NCBI GenBank assembly: GCA_036924285.1
Contig: JAYKYS010000001.1
Coordinates: forward strand, 3,570,501-3,634,500
Direction of reading: 5' to 3'
Length of the DNA: 64,000 nucleotides
Origin: Asterella californica
Lineage: Eukaryota > Streptophyta > Marchantiopsida > Marchantiales > Aytoniaceae
The translations under genes were made by a program, and so were the position numbers. Positions 1 to 12,783 of this stretch are shown here, piece after piece. The stretch's first letter is position 1, and each line of letters opens with the position of its first letter. Under the pieces are notes generated by a model, which was given only the letters and a program-made list of their open reading frames with translations, did no database searches and was not told the DNA's origin.

Positions 1-1169
1 CCACTGGTGTACGGGAATTGTCCATGTAGCTGAACGAAATAGATCAGATGTTTCTCCCTCGAGATTATACTCTGCAGCAGAATTTTTGATGGGATGTATA
101 AAGTTTGCAACAGCCTGGGCATTATTTAGAGGAAGGCTTTGATTTGCCGCCTCCCGTGCTAATGAGTCCAACTGCGCTCCATTCCCACCGGGGTTGGAGA
201 AATCTTCAGTGAAGGACGATCCAGTTTCACATATCTTCAACAGAAGCTCCGAGGACTTATCGGCTTCAGATCCGGTGTCATTACGTACAATAGGCAAGAT
301 CTCGTACTTAGAGTTGTCGCTGCTATGCCTGCCTGCACCAAAATGGCATATCTTGAAAGTCCTTAGTGTAGGTAATTCATCAATGCAGCCAGAAAATAAA
401 CGTTGCAGAAGATACAAAGCAGAAAATTTGTGCGGGTTATGAAAATCGTTGCTTGTCGGTGCAGAAACCATCTCTTTGTACTCTTTCTGATGCATGACAA
501 TGCTATTGCCTTTCTTAGGAGATTATCGATCAACAAGTGAATCAGGAGTTAGTCGTACCCCATACATCACGCGAACAGTTCAACTAGTACCCGTACATTC
601 GTATATGATGACAAGTCCTGGATTCTAAACCCATTGACGAGAATGACACTAAAACTATACTTCAAATTTGTACGACTCCTGGACAGTATAAATTTTCTAA
701 GAGTGTACAGTTACAGAGAGCTAAACTCATGGTCAAACAACCGCTATAAATCCAAGCTCAAATGGATCTCCCTTATATGCAAATAGAAAAATTTACCGTT
801 TAGTGGCTCTACCTCCCATGCCTCCTCTGAAAAGGACTTGTGGAACGATGCTAGAACAGATATGTCGACGTTATATCCAGTTCCCTTCTCAGTCGACGAA
901 GCATTTGCACTACCGCTGGAATGGTTTGAGGCTCCGATCTGACCTGTCGACATAAGGCTGCTTCTCAGCTCGAGCGCATCTTCTGAGTGAGATATCGGTA
1001 GAACAGCAGCAGCAGCCCCACAGCTAACAGCTAGTCCTGTCTCAACTGTTGTCAACACATCATCAGGGAGTTCGAAATGCTGTGCACCGTCCAGCTCAGT
1101 GAAACTGCATATGGGGCGGCCACCACCACCTCCACGCCTGAGTCTCCACACGTCGTTCGTGGAGTCCAT
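1..1169 (-). CDS. Partial unrecognised protein, two coding exons, runs off left edge
   Basis: Exon A (1169-797) starts at an ATG (MDSTNDVWRLRR) with an in-frame stop upstream. It ends at a GTAAAT donor. Exon B (332-1) follows a GGTGCAG acceptor and stays open to the window edge. The split codon (1 nt + 2 nt) joins in frame across the 464-bp intron, giving 235 uninterrupted codons. Visible features are a five-glycine run near residue 14, a short alanine run and a Ser/Thr/Glu/Asp-rich, probably disordered middle. No domain is recognised and the remainder lies outside the window. The matching open frame in exon B and exact phase joining are the main support for a real gene. Upstream non-coding exons may reach the CT-rich tract near 3.55 kb. 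An internal start further upstream through an unseen splice is possible. Function unknown. Confidence 0.6.
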
Positions 1170-2692
1170 GTTTCGGTCAATGCTCTCGTACTGGCGGTTT
1201 GAATTTACCCTCACGTTGCAGAGTGTCTACGAGTCAAAGAATGGGTCGCGTATGTCACCCTTACTTAGATTCAGGTTTGATTCCTAGAATGCACTCCCTC
1301 AAAGTCTTCGCTTATCAGTTTTGGCTGTATAGATTTTGTATAACTTGAATGCATCACCAACCGTGCAATCATCTACAGTCTTGGTGTCTTCAGTATTCTT
1401 GGACTCGCTAACGTTGACATCCTCTTTGAACAAGCATTCGTGGACCTTGAATTGTCCAGTGCGCACGAGCAGTCATATTGATTTGTCCATTCTCGAAGAG
1501 TCCCATTACGTACCAGCTGGTGGTAGTGTTGTCAGAAAAGCACAAGGTCCACCGTCGGCTACACGCCCTGCATAGAAGAATCAAACTTCAGTGAGAAAGT
1601 TCACTACATTTCCTTCCACGTGTTGGAATGAAAGAGAATCACAGTAGCATAATTTCCCAGGTTGTAAACACTTCGTCCTCGAGGGCGTCCGTATGATCTC
1701 AAGGGACATTGTATGTTTAAAGGAACACACATTTCATTCAATCTCAATTAATTCTAAGCGAACTGATAACAACTGTATGTCGCGGAATGCAACGGAACGT
1801 GGGGCGGTGTGGCTCAATTGCCCCACCTAGCATCTCACTGCCTCTACCCCTGGCCTGATCATGATAGTCAAGTGTATGCTGGAATATCTCAAAGATCAGC
1901 TGAAAGGTCTGCAGTATAAATCTACGGAGAAGAGGTATACTCTGAGTTCTGCATGTTCCATAATTCCACAGGTTCCACTCTCATCTTCCAGAGATGATTG
2001 TGAATCTGTGATTAAGAAGCTGTCTAAAGCAGTCGGTCCCTCTTGTCATTTTGAGCACTAATGTAGTGCCGTGTCCTCGCCTTTCAAAAATTTGTCTTCT
2101 GGAGCGTGTTGAACTTCACTGCCAACCGTCTTCCAGGATGGAGCGAATGAGTATCCATATTATCTGTGATGGGCTAAATCCAGGGTTAGTTTATTCCGTT
2201 TTCTTCCAGCTCAGGACGAGTTAACGCTCAAGTACGGCTGACATTGAGAATGAATCAGTGTGCTCGACCAAGGCGAGGATGAGAAGGGTCTGACATGGGT
2301 AGGATGAAACAGAGGGTGGAGTAAGCATACAGAGCTGTTCAGTAGTATTCCCATCGCTTAGAGTATCCCATATTTAACACACATTTCTGAGTGTGGTTCT
2401 TCAGTTCCATTCCTCCATCTAAACTTGAACAATCTGATCCTCCGCACTCCGCAGGATCCTGCTCAAACTCTATCTTACGTCGTCAAGTATGTGCAGTTCG
2501 TAATAATCTGGCCGCACAATGCCGAGAGGCAGAATGATTCATTCGCAGATAATTAGTTGATGACGGGCGTTTGTCTTGGACATCAGTGAGTTAACATTCG
2601 CACCGCTTGACTCCCGTGGCTTACAAGCTGAGTGAAATCCTCGGTCCGGTCCACTTTCGCCACTTCCACTTGGGGCTCGGTGGACCAGAAGA

Positions 2693-2730
2693 GACTTCCA
2701 ACTAGCTGGTCTCACTGCTAGTTGGAAGTC
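2693..2730. repeat. Perfect 14-bp inverted repeat with 10-nt loop
   Basis: The arms GACTTCCAACTAGC (2693-2706) and GCTAGTTGGAAGTC (2717-2730) are perfectly complementary, separated by 10 nt. If the left-edge minus-strand gene has a long leader, this hairpin could lie inside its transcript. It may also be a miniature element relic. No function can be assigned from sequence alone. Confidence 0.8.
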
Positions 2731-3540
2731 GGCTCGGGTGTCTGTGGGAATTTGGAAAGGCTCACAATCTGGGCAGGGGATGCTTCTTCCCTGGAGCGGC
2801 GGATGGATAGACTGAACCCCTCATACTTACTAGGCACTGCTAGACCGATAGATATATGGCAAGTTACAGCAACTCGAATGTCAGCACTCACTTCATCAAG
2901 ATAATCATATTCGGAGACAGGCCACTTCTGCGGACCAGTGGGTAGGTCGATGACCTATCCGCTATCCTGTTAGCTCTAGTGTAGAATCTCTCAGTGCACC
3001 ATACCAAGCATCAACAGCCCGTCAGTCCCTCACTCTTGATGCGTGAAAGTGAAGTGCCCGGATTGTCCACTTTCTGGATGGGCAGAAAAGAGAACTCGTT
3101 GAACGAGAGGCGCAGAGTAGGAGGAGAACACAAAATCGAAAGAAACTGAAAACCTACGATCGGTTGTCTGCGGGGTCCCATCAGGTCAACAAGAGCTGCA
3201 AATCCAACAACATGAGCGAATATCAGTAGGCGAGTTTTGAGGCATTCGTTCCCGCTCGCCCGTTGAGGCGTCGTTCCCGTTCGTGTTGACAATTATGTGC
3301 GTATGTGCGTCCAAAGGGTCAGTGAAGACCCCCAGATCAAGATGGACGTCAAGATGTTTCATTAGGTTTCCAGTGTTAATGAATGAGTGGGTTAGTAGGT
3401 AGAAGGGAAGTTCCATTGCAGTTTTAATAGTCGTCCACGAAGCCCGCCTTATTGGCTGAACGCCAGTGACTGCCGCGATAACACAGAACATACGTAGGCT
3501 TACGACGAGCGAGCAGTCCAAGATGATGATGACGCAAAAA

Positions 3541-3570
3541 GAAAGAGAGAGAGTGAGAGAGAGAGAGGGA
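3541..3570 (-). promoter_or_regulatory. CT-rich tract (minus strand), possible leader or promoter of left gene
   Basis: The plus strand reads (GA)n-like sequence, so the minus strand is CT-rich. CT microsatellites are common in plant 5' leaders and core promoters, and the nearest minus-strand coding start is at 1169. The distance is large, so an intron in the leader would be needed. A second, plus-oriented CT tract lies at about 3695-3712. The assignment is inference only. Confidence 0.25.
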
Positions 3571-6500
3571 TTACTCGCGTAGAGTTGCGCCTGCCTGCCA
3601 ATGTCGTCTACTATCCAGCCATTGACCATGCGCTCGTGCGGCGGACTGTGCTACGATCCTCACGCCTGCCCAGAGTGAGAAACAGAGGAAGATACAGCTC
3701 TCTCTCTCACAAACACACGAAGACGGCCACTACCCACGTAAAACTTCTCCCTCGCAGGGATAATATTCAGCCAGGTACAGATCTCGCCCGGAACGGTTTG
3801 CTCGCTGTAGAGCAGCTCCTGCAACTCTAAGCTTGCTAGTTCTGGTTAGGTTGCTCCAGGGCATGAAGCTGTCTAGTTCCACCTTCACTGTCACGACAAT
3901 CTGGAAAATTGTTTCGAGCAGAGTACTTTCTGTGTCGTAGCGCCGGATCCTTTACATGGTATAATCTACTCAATCAAGCACAGAAACGTCAAGAAACAGC
4001 CATAACTGCACCGGTCGAATGAATGTCGTGTACTTTAAGGATGAACACGCGCAAAGTAAGCAGAAGGAAGAAAAGAGAGTAGTTCACTTCCAAGATGCAG
4101 TGAAACGACAAATGAGCACTGTCCGAGCATTCATTCGTCATACACCGCGCTGATACATGTCCACAGAACAAGGTGAGGATTCAACGTGCGTACCTAAAAG
4201 AAAAACCTCTCAGACCACGCTCCGCGTAATACCTGGTGACTTCACTTCACATAAGTGAAGTAATCAAATGTCCACTGGGCTGCGCTCGGTGAAGCGCTGA
4301 CGGGTGCCTGTAGATAAGTCGAGGAGCGGGAATGAAATGCCGCCACGCCAGACCAGCGACGGAGAGTATGCTGAAGGGCATCACCGTTTCTGGCTTCTTG
4401 TTTCCTTTGTGTCATGACACCTCAGAGAACACCGGTAAGAAGGGCAACTAGAATATAAAAAGTAGAACTGCAGGAATACAAAGATCTTTTGGAGATAGAA
4501 ACCAACAGGCGGTCGGTCAGTCACCCGTGCCGCTGCGGCCCGCGAGAGGATGCAGTTACGCAAAATCGCCGCAAATTCCTCGTCGCGTCGCTCCGTTACA
4601 TATTTCTTCATTAGAGGGAAGACTTCAACCATTTACGTGGATCATTTTACTGGACTCGGTGTCTGAATTTCTACCGCGAGCGATATTTACGCAATAAGTC
4701 TCACGTACATTCCACACCACCTCGGCGACGCCTTGCACTCCCGGACCTGTTTCACGACATGAAGATCCCTCTCCGCCGCGACGCTGTAGTCCCCTGAATT
4801 CTTGTTCTGCACTAGAATTATGGAATGCGGACTAATAGCCCTTCTCACCTACATCCTCATGTTGACTGTTGCCAGTCGACTGCCAAGCCCCAATACTGCT
4901 GGAATACATCAACTGATCATGAGTATGAGATCCTCAAGGTCCAGATCCGGCATAATGAAGCAGCCAGCCACCCAACCTTACAGCTATTGCCACCAAGGAA
5001 TACTCCTTCGATTCCCTATGGCTGGACGCTTGGTTGGCAGGTTTACTGAGTCTACAATCAGGGATTCGCGACAAGTTCTTTACAGTTTTAATGTTCTCTG
5101 CTTTCATCTCGAGGATTGACTCACGGAACTCCACCTCCACCCTAAACTCAACTTTAAGGAAGTTGTGCAAAATCAGTATCCTACGAAGCCGCCAGCCAGC
5201 CACTTGTAAAACGACCGAGCTGTCAGCTGCTGAAGCTTGGTGTACAGCGGAAATTTCTGATTGATGCCTGACTTATGTGATCCAAGGTATTACACTGTCG
5301 ATAGGAGAGAACTCTGTCTCATTGTCCTTTGTGGTCTCATCGGTCGCCGTAAAGGACCAGGCCTTCCTTTACCTACCTATCGCCCAACTATGGTCATTGG
5401 TGGTCATGGGAGATTCAGGGTGACTACCCTTATCCTTTGTTTGATGGAAGAACGGGGCAAAATCTCGTCGTTTCGTCATGAAGGTGGAAAGAGTGGCACC
5501 TACTCGTCTGGAGGTGACAAACGACGGTCTCACTCCTACGCCCACATAGGTCGACTAGCGCGCAAGCTGTTTACCAGCTAGATGTTATCCGTGTCAAGCG
5601 TTGGAACCTGCGGAGTATTTTATCTCATGTTAAGAGCTTCTATTCGGCCGCTACTTTCCGAATACATATCTGCTTTCATCACATTGTATCAGGAGACTGG
5701 GACACCGAGCGAGCTCTGCTTTCGACTCATAATCAGCAGTACCATCGTCTCTGCATATCAAGATATGTGCAGGCGAATTGGGTGTACTGTTTTAGTTACG
5801 GCCTTCTGATTGAATTTCATGTAACATGTCAAGGAGTGCACATATTTTGAAGAGCAACGAGTGGGTCTCGATTCCTGGGTCAGGTTTGTCTCAAGTTGCA
5901 GAACATAGGTATCGATTTACATCATCGCGTATGTGCACTACAGTATTAGTATGCTATTGAGCTGCCCATGTCCTCAACGTTTGAACTTACAAGGCATGAG
6001 GAAGATGTCGTCACAGCACCGGTGGGCTCGACACTGCGTGCTGCTAAGTGTGTTTTACATCATATAACTGCAAACTTGAGAGTCGAGTACCCCGACGGCT
6101 TTAAACGCAGAAGCAATTTAACGTTAATTCTTGCGGTACAGTGAAGGGATTCAATTCAGATTTCATGTCAAGTCCGAGCTGGTTACTTTTGTTTCCACCA
6201 GTACAGATATCGGCTCGTAAGATACTCCTCCGTCCACCAAATGAGTTTGGATTCCGAGCTGAGCACATCCGAGAGTCAACCGAGAACCCGTGTTGCGAGA
6301 CTACATGTCAAGATGCCTCAAACGAGTACAGGGATGGATACGCGCCTATCGAGTTATAAGGAGGAATTGTTTTGGTGACACAGAGAAATTCTGAATTAGG
6401 GTCCTGACAAACGAGTCGTAGCTGCAATCTGGTAATTAGGAGAAACTGCAAGGGAGTGAATGGTGGCTTAAAACCTATCCTGCAAACTGAATCAAGTCGG

Positions 6501-9500
6501 GTTGAGGACTGGTTCAAAGAGTTCTTGAAGGCGACCGTTCCGAGATCTGACAACCGGCGGCAGGTATGACAATGTCATGTACCTTTTTTCCCTGTATGCC
6601 CGAGGCTTAATCTTACTCTTCAGCGTCTGGCTGACGGCACGATGAGAACTGCGCGGAGTTGTGCCCACTAGACCAGAATCAGTAATATATTCAAACCGCC
6701 AGAAATCCTCGGAGTACAGAGCATAGGAAGTGAAGAGAATCAAGGAGTCACATCGGCCGCCGTCTCTCTTTCAGTGACCATTTCAATACAGTACAAGATT
6801 TCTTCCTAGAGATTGTCGACAGGCACGGCCGGCGAAGCCAGTTCAGTGGTAAGAGCGAAGCCTAAGCCGGTATGATACACTGATTCAAAATATGCTCGTA
6901 GACATGCCGCAGAAATGGGCGATAAGAGTATCGGCGGAGTCCTGGAGGCTTTTGCGACTGTGTTATTGGCAATGTTTGGTGATCTATCCCTCATATCTCA
7001 ACTGTGTCGTATAATGCCTGCCCTGCCGAACGGAGTGGACCAACCTGGCCTGGGCTGGCTGAGATCGACTTCTGGTAGGCACATCCCGACGAGAACTAGT
7101 CTTACGTCAACGAAGAATACGTGGCAGTAGATTCATGCTTGTCTTGTGGGTTTTATCCTTTTAGTAGACGAAAACTGAGCTCACCGGGCACAGGAAAAGC
7201 GTCGCCTCCTCAGAGAGGCTTCTAGCCCAAGACCGGACAAGCGGCTGCTGCCGCTGCAGCATCTTGTTCCACTTAGTTACCAGAGGCTCTCTAGTGCGCC
7301 CGCCCACGAGCCTTGCGCAAAGCATGCACGATTTGAGTCCAAAGTTCTCGCCGCGTTAAGATCTCAACTGCGCCACCCGACAAAAGAACTGGGAACTTTG
7401 TTCTACGGATTCGAGTGATAGACTACCGATAATTTCAGGAACACTCTTGGCAATCATTGAGAAAGCCGCATCGATGGACCTCCATGCAACCCAGTCGATT
7501 TACACCGAAGCTTTTTGGTTGTTCGCTCCCCTCCGCCTTGGACTTTGTAGGTGTGTAGGAGCGGAATGTGGACGTCCAACGAAGATGATATCTAATTAGT
7601 TATGAAGAACCGGCGACGTAATTGCTCCAGAACATTTCAGCTCTTCGAATAATGGCTGGAACAACGTTTGATAAGCCGCTCGCACGGAGGGAGTTGGGAC
7701 ATTAATGCGCTCATTTCAGGAGTGCGTCAATCAGCTACAACACACCATTTCCACCGCGGCAGAACGGAAGAAGACCCGTCACCGTGACCCCGCCTTTTCA
7801 ACCGTCACTGTACATATGCGACTCTATAAACTTGCAAAATTTATGACACGAAAGCAAACGACGCTTAGTACGATTTGATTCAGTAACTCGCCTGGATTTC
7901 TGCAAATCTCAGAACACCTAGACTCGAAGCTTCAAGCAGGACATGGATGTCTACTCCCAGAGCCTCTCTTGTGCAGTTGAAAGCAATAGTGACTGAAAAA
8001 CAAATTCGGACAAGTAAAGGTAAGCAACAATTACCTTTAGAATGGACGCACAGTTTTAGAAGTCAGCACATCAAGTTCAGATCAGTTTCTGTGTAGATAT
8101 TCGCCATTATCGGCTGTGGCTTGTTGGTGTGACAGACGAAGGATCGGAGTGGATAGTGGAGGATGAAGCAGGACGCGGACAGAAAGAGGAGAGGGGAGTG
8201 TGAAGAGTAGAAGCGCGCTGTCCAGCTGGCGTTCTGGCACCGCGACCGAACCGGGTGCTGCCGAATCGCCCAGCCCGTGATTTAAATCTGTAGATCAATT
8301 TTAACGGTTGAGGTAGGGACCACAAATAATGATCGTAATCTACAGATAGTTACGTCTCCGTCTGACGGAGATAAAGTCAAAACGAGACTGCCGACTCCAG
8401 AGAGGAAGGGATCAAAGTTTAAGAGTACCGAGTTGAGCTCAGCTCCAGCGCGTGCGTGGGGATTAGGAGCAGGTAAATTCGTCTGTGGTATGGTTTCACA
8501 GGCACTGCGTTCATCAGAAGTCTCATTCACGTCTATCTCAATCGCAGATCCGAAACTCTTCTTGTTACGTGCTTAATATTTTCTTACCACTGTGGTCGCT
8601 CGGGTTGGCTGTGCTTGTTCAGTTCCCTACCGTATGTGCCTGCCAGGCTGACAGACAGTGCTACAAGCATGTTGGTGCAGTGTGAATGCAATTGCAGGTC
8701 TTTATCGAGGTTGAGTCTATATGGAAGTTCGTTTGCTTTCTACGGACGTTGGACCAAGCGGGCCAGACCGAGCTAGGGTTTACAGGTCGATGGATCCAGA
8801 GTATTGTAGATTTCTTGCCGATGCCTTGACATGGAACCACCAATTCAGCCTTGAAAAACCTGAAAGAAGGATGAAGTTTACCGAAAACTTGGACTTGTTC
8901 AGAATAGAATTGCATGTCTATGGGGTTACATTACTAGGCAAGGAGTCGTACTGGATTCGTGGTGGACACGAATTAGACGCAAGTCCCAGTTACATAAGCA
9001 ATGCAGTCCGTACCTAGACAGGGAAGGCATCGGTACGCCTGCGTTTCAGCGGGGCGCCTAGTCATTCTTCAAACTGAATAAATCTCCACCCATCAGTCGC
9101 AGATACCAACGTGTTAACGACCGACCGCGGTTCCGATCCAGCGAGGAAGTGTTTTCTTGTCAAGAGCTCCAACAACAACAGAAACAACACTGTGAGAAAG
9201 ACTCCTGAATCATCAACGGCACCGAGACTAACGCGAGCGTGAGTAGACATTTCCAAGCAACAACGGTTACCAGGCAGATCTACCAGATACTACACTCTCT
9301 AGTCCACTGTATGGATATGACATGATACAGAGTCGTAAGTTCCGCGAGCAACTTCCGGTCTTGAGACTAGCTTGAAACTAGGTTCTTCAACCTGATATAA
9401 GACATTGACAGATCGCTGCTAGTGCTGCTGCTTTAGATAAGCTGCGGACTCGGCTTCTGCCTTGCCTTGCTGAAGAACATGCTGACAGATCACTGAACGT

Positions 9501-12500
9501 GTTGTCACGCTGGCGGCGCCGTGCACACGTATCAAGCAACATGCCAATGCTAGGCGTGCTTTCGTCTGTACTCAGTCGTCGGAACAGAACTGAGAGACGG
9601 AGAGTTTCAGCAGCAGCGCGAGGTGGAGAAGAGGGAGAACGCCCGCCATAGCCGACAGAGATGGAGATACCGGGTGGTATCGATCGGTAATGTGCCGAGA
9701 CTCGAGAGGGAGTACGTACAGTATATGGAGCTTTCTTTTCTTCAGCTACCAGCCAGGTAAAGTGGATAGTGCGAAGAGAAGTCGCGATTAGTTGCTGGGT
9801 GGTTATAGTGACCTTTTCATAGTTACATTTCTCCGACAGGCACGTGTGTGCTGCCACTGTTCCAAGGATTCTGATACAAGAACTTTCTCCTGTACTTACA
9901 CTGTGAACAGTTGTGATGAAGATTAGGAGAATTGTCACTGGCAGGGTCCGGATGTTCTTGCCCGAATAAGAAACTCTTGATGGATCATGCTCTCGCGCTT
10001 TATATTGAGCCCACCTGGAGGACTTTTCCGCTTCCCAGGCTCCCAGCCTCTTGTCCTTCCCTAGCCCCAGCCAGCAAGCCCCTTCAAATTCCTTTCCCTT
10101 TTCCATCATCTTTAACTCCACAACAATCCGGTACATCAACGTCGATCTGCACTCAAATTTTGGTGCTTGAGCTTGGGATCCTGACTTCTCCATGGCCAGC
10201 GTTTGAACTTTGTAGGTCAACGAACTTTTGGATCCAGACCTACTGTAACGTAGGACCATGAGACGCTTTCATCTCTTTAATTACACACCGGAAGGTAATG
10301 AGAAGGGAACGACGCGAACCATCGGATGAACGTCGTGCTAGCAAGAAGTAGTGGAGCCTGGTGGTGGTCGATTTGGCATCTTCTTGAGTAGATTCCAGCG
10401 TGCAGTATGTGGGGATAACCAAACGACTTGAAATATAGAGTAATGGCCGTTAAAATTGGTGTCTGATGATCATGTTGTCGCCTCTCATCTCAAATTCAAT
10501 AAATGGATCAGGCGAGTCTAACGCTAAATTTGGGAGGTTACTTGAGCTATGCATCAAAGCTACCAGACAGCAAACCGAGAAAGTTGCAAAACCTTGCACA
10601 TGACACATGTTTCCCCACAGGTGTTTTGTACATCTTGCGACAATCATAAATGCACAAAGTGGTTCGACCTTTATCGACCACCACCGAAGTCCGATTTACA
10701 GAGTTGAATCTTTGATCAAGATGCTGTTTTAATGAACCCACTGGAATATATTTTAAACTTTGTTCTATCCAATAATCTAATCTTGCTTCTGACTTTGCAT
10801 GGATGGCTTGTACTCCTTCTAAATGGGCAGAACGCCCGCATGCTCTTATATGCTACAGATAATGATGGTGAACTACCAAAATCTGAAGTGAAAGTAGATT
10901 CATCGGTTCATATGTTTACATTTTCACTGAATATGCATCCAAACTGCAATTCTAGGAATAAGAAAGAAAAAGAAAAAAGTTCAACATAAAACTAAAATAA
11001 TCACCGGTAATTAGCTGACAGTAGCTTTTTAATTTAAAATGATTGAGTGAAAAAATTAGTGTAAAGCGCATACTCACGGCCAAAATACATGTTGATAAGG
11101 TTTACAAACAATTACTTGTGTCAAAGTTCTAAGTTAATTTCACTAAATTTACTTTAACTCATTAAATTTAGCTTCACTTGGTAACTTCATTACACATGTT
11201 CACTTCAGACATATAAAACTCATAAGTCACTCAGGTGAACAAAGCCGTTGTTTGGTATAAAGATCATTCAGTTTCACAAGTTAAAGTAATTTTAATTTGT
11301 AAGCTTTAATTTATAACCTAATCTTTTCAAGAAGAAGAGTTAGGACATAAATTAAAGCTCTTTGTATATTCTTCTCTTCTCAACTTGGAAGAGGTGAGTT
11401 TCTGGGAATTTTTATTGGCTTATTGTTATTAGAGAAATATATAAATATTAAACAAAAAATATATATCAAATAAGTGTAAATAATTAAAATATTTCATAAA
11501 TATTATCTGTTAGTCCATGCCTGAAAGCATGAGAAGAGTAAAAGAAAAACCATAAGTCGTGAGTAGAGTGGCGCGCTTCAAAAGATACAAGTCTCGAGAA
11601 ACTATAGTAATGCCCTCCATGATAGGATACTTTTAATGATAAGTGACTGGAATGTTATTTCACATTATAGAATTATTATTATTCGAGTGTGTAAAAGTTG
11701 AAATCTTTTTGTTTTATTTTTCTGTTGCGATCCATAGTTACGGTCACGACTGAATATCTTACGGCTGTCTCTTGAGACAGTTGCAAGATTGGCTGCGGTG
11801 AGTGTTTAGGGTGCAAGAGTGAGCAACCGAGAGTGTTTAGTGCGAGGGAGAGAGTGTTTAGTGTGCAAACGGATTTTCTTGTGCTCTTCAAATCGAGCAC
11901 AATAGTGGTTTTGATATTGCGGTAGTATTTTTGAGCGATTATGAAAATCGCAGTGATGAAGATGAGAGGAGCATGTAGTAGTAGAGCCGTTTTCCGAGGT
12001 GATGGGAAAAGACGCGGTGGTGAAAACTCAAGTGATGAGAGAGGAAGAGATGATGGAAGAAATTCAGGTGTTGCTCTAACTAGTTCAGATAAGTCATGAA
12101 CGACCACCAATGTGTTTGTTGAATTGATTGTTTAGTGTTTGAATGAAATGTTTAGACATGTTCGGTTATAACGATTCAGTATAAATCACTTGATGATGTA
12201 AGACAAATCATTGTGATTCGTCTTATAACAAGCGATTCATGTCTGAATCGCTTACATCAGCGAGTAATCCAGACCTCGATTCGTTATGTGCTCGGACGAA
12301 ACAACTTATAAAGTCGGGAGCTTTCATTTCTAAAATAAGCTCCATTTCTTGCAACGCCTCTTTACGTTTGGATAAATATGTTACTCGAAAGTACAAGAGA
12401 ACATAGAAAATAGATGATATGTATGCCTCTAAAGTAAACGAGAATATAAAACATTTTGAGAAAAAAATAAAGATTAAAAATCTGAAAATCTGAGACCACA

Positions 12501-12754
12501 CTTCGAGACCACACCTCTAACACAGCCGAGTACAGCCGAGTGTCAAAGAGATATCTCATCAAAAGATGGAGATTTCTTATCTAGTAGCGAAAGATCGATT
12601 GTTTTAAGAGAGAAATTCTCTAATTCAAACCTATGGTCAAAAAAGATACAGCTGAATGAGAGATCTCTTTCCTCTAAACTCTCTTGCCTTAAACTTCTGA
12701 CCTCCTCTTCTACTCTTATTTCCGATCTCCTCTCCTTCCTTCTTTTCATCTCCC

Positions 12755-12783
12755 CTCTCTTCTCTCTCTCTCTCTCTCTCTCT
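12755..12783. repeat. CT/GA microsatellite
   Basis: A near-pure CT dinucleotide run ending at about 12783, inside a wider pyrimidine-rich stretch. The Arg-Glu frames read on the opposite strand are a by-product of the repeat. Confidence 0.85.

Larger units (their letters stand above)
1170..10440. other. Intergenic region, no supported gene
   Basis: Only short overlapping frames are present, with no recognisable domain and no consistent chain of splice sites. The longest open frame (10259-9387, minus, 290 codons) has no recognisable composition or motif and is treated as chance. The 5' leader of the left-edge minus-strand gene probably lies somewhere between 1.2 and 3.6 kb. A perfect hairpin at 2693-2730 and a CT-rich tract at 3541-3570 are listed separately. 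Confidence 0.5.

Noticed and set aside
8721..9017. 98-codon plus-strand frame with mixed composition
   Set aside because: No homology recognised, no intron chain, and antisense frames of similar length exist.
9387..10259. 290-codon open frame on the minus strand
   Set aside because: Long, but with no domain, no supporting splice structure and an opposite-strand frame also open. Compatible with chance in 64 kb.
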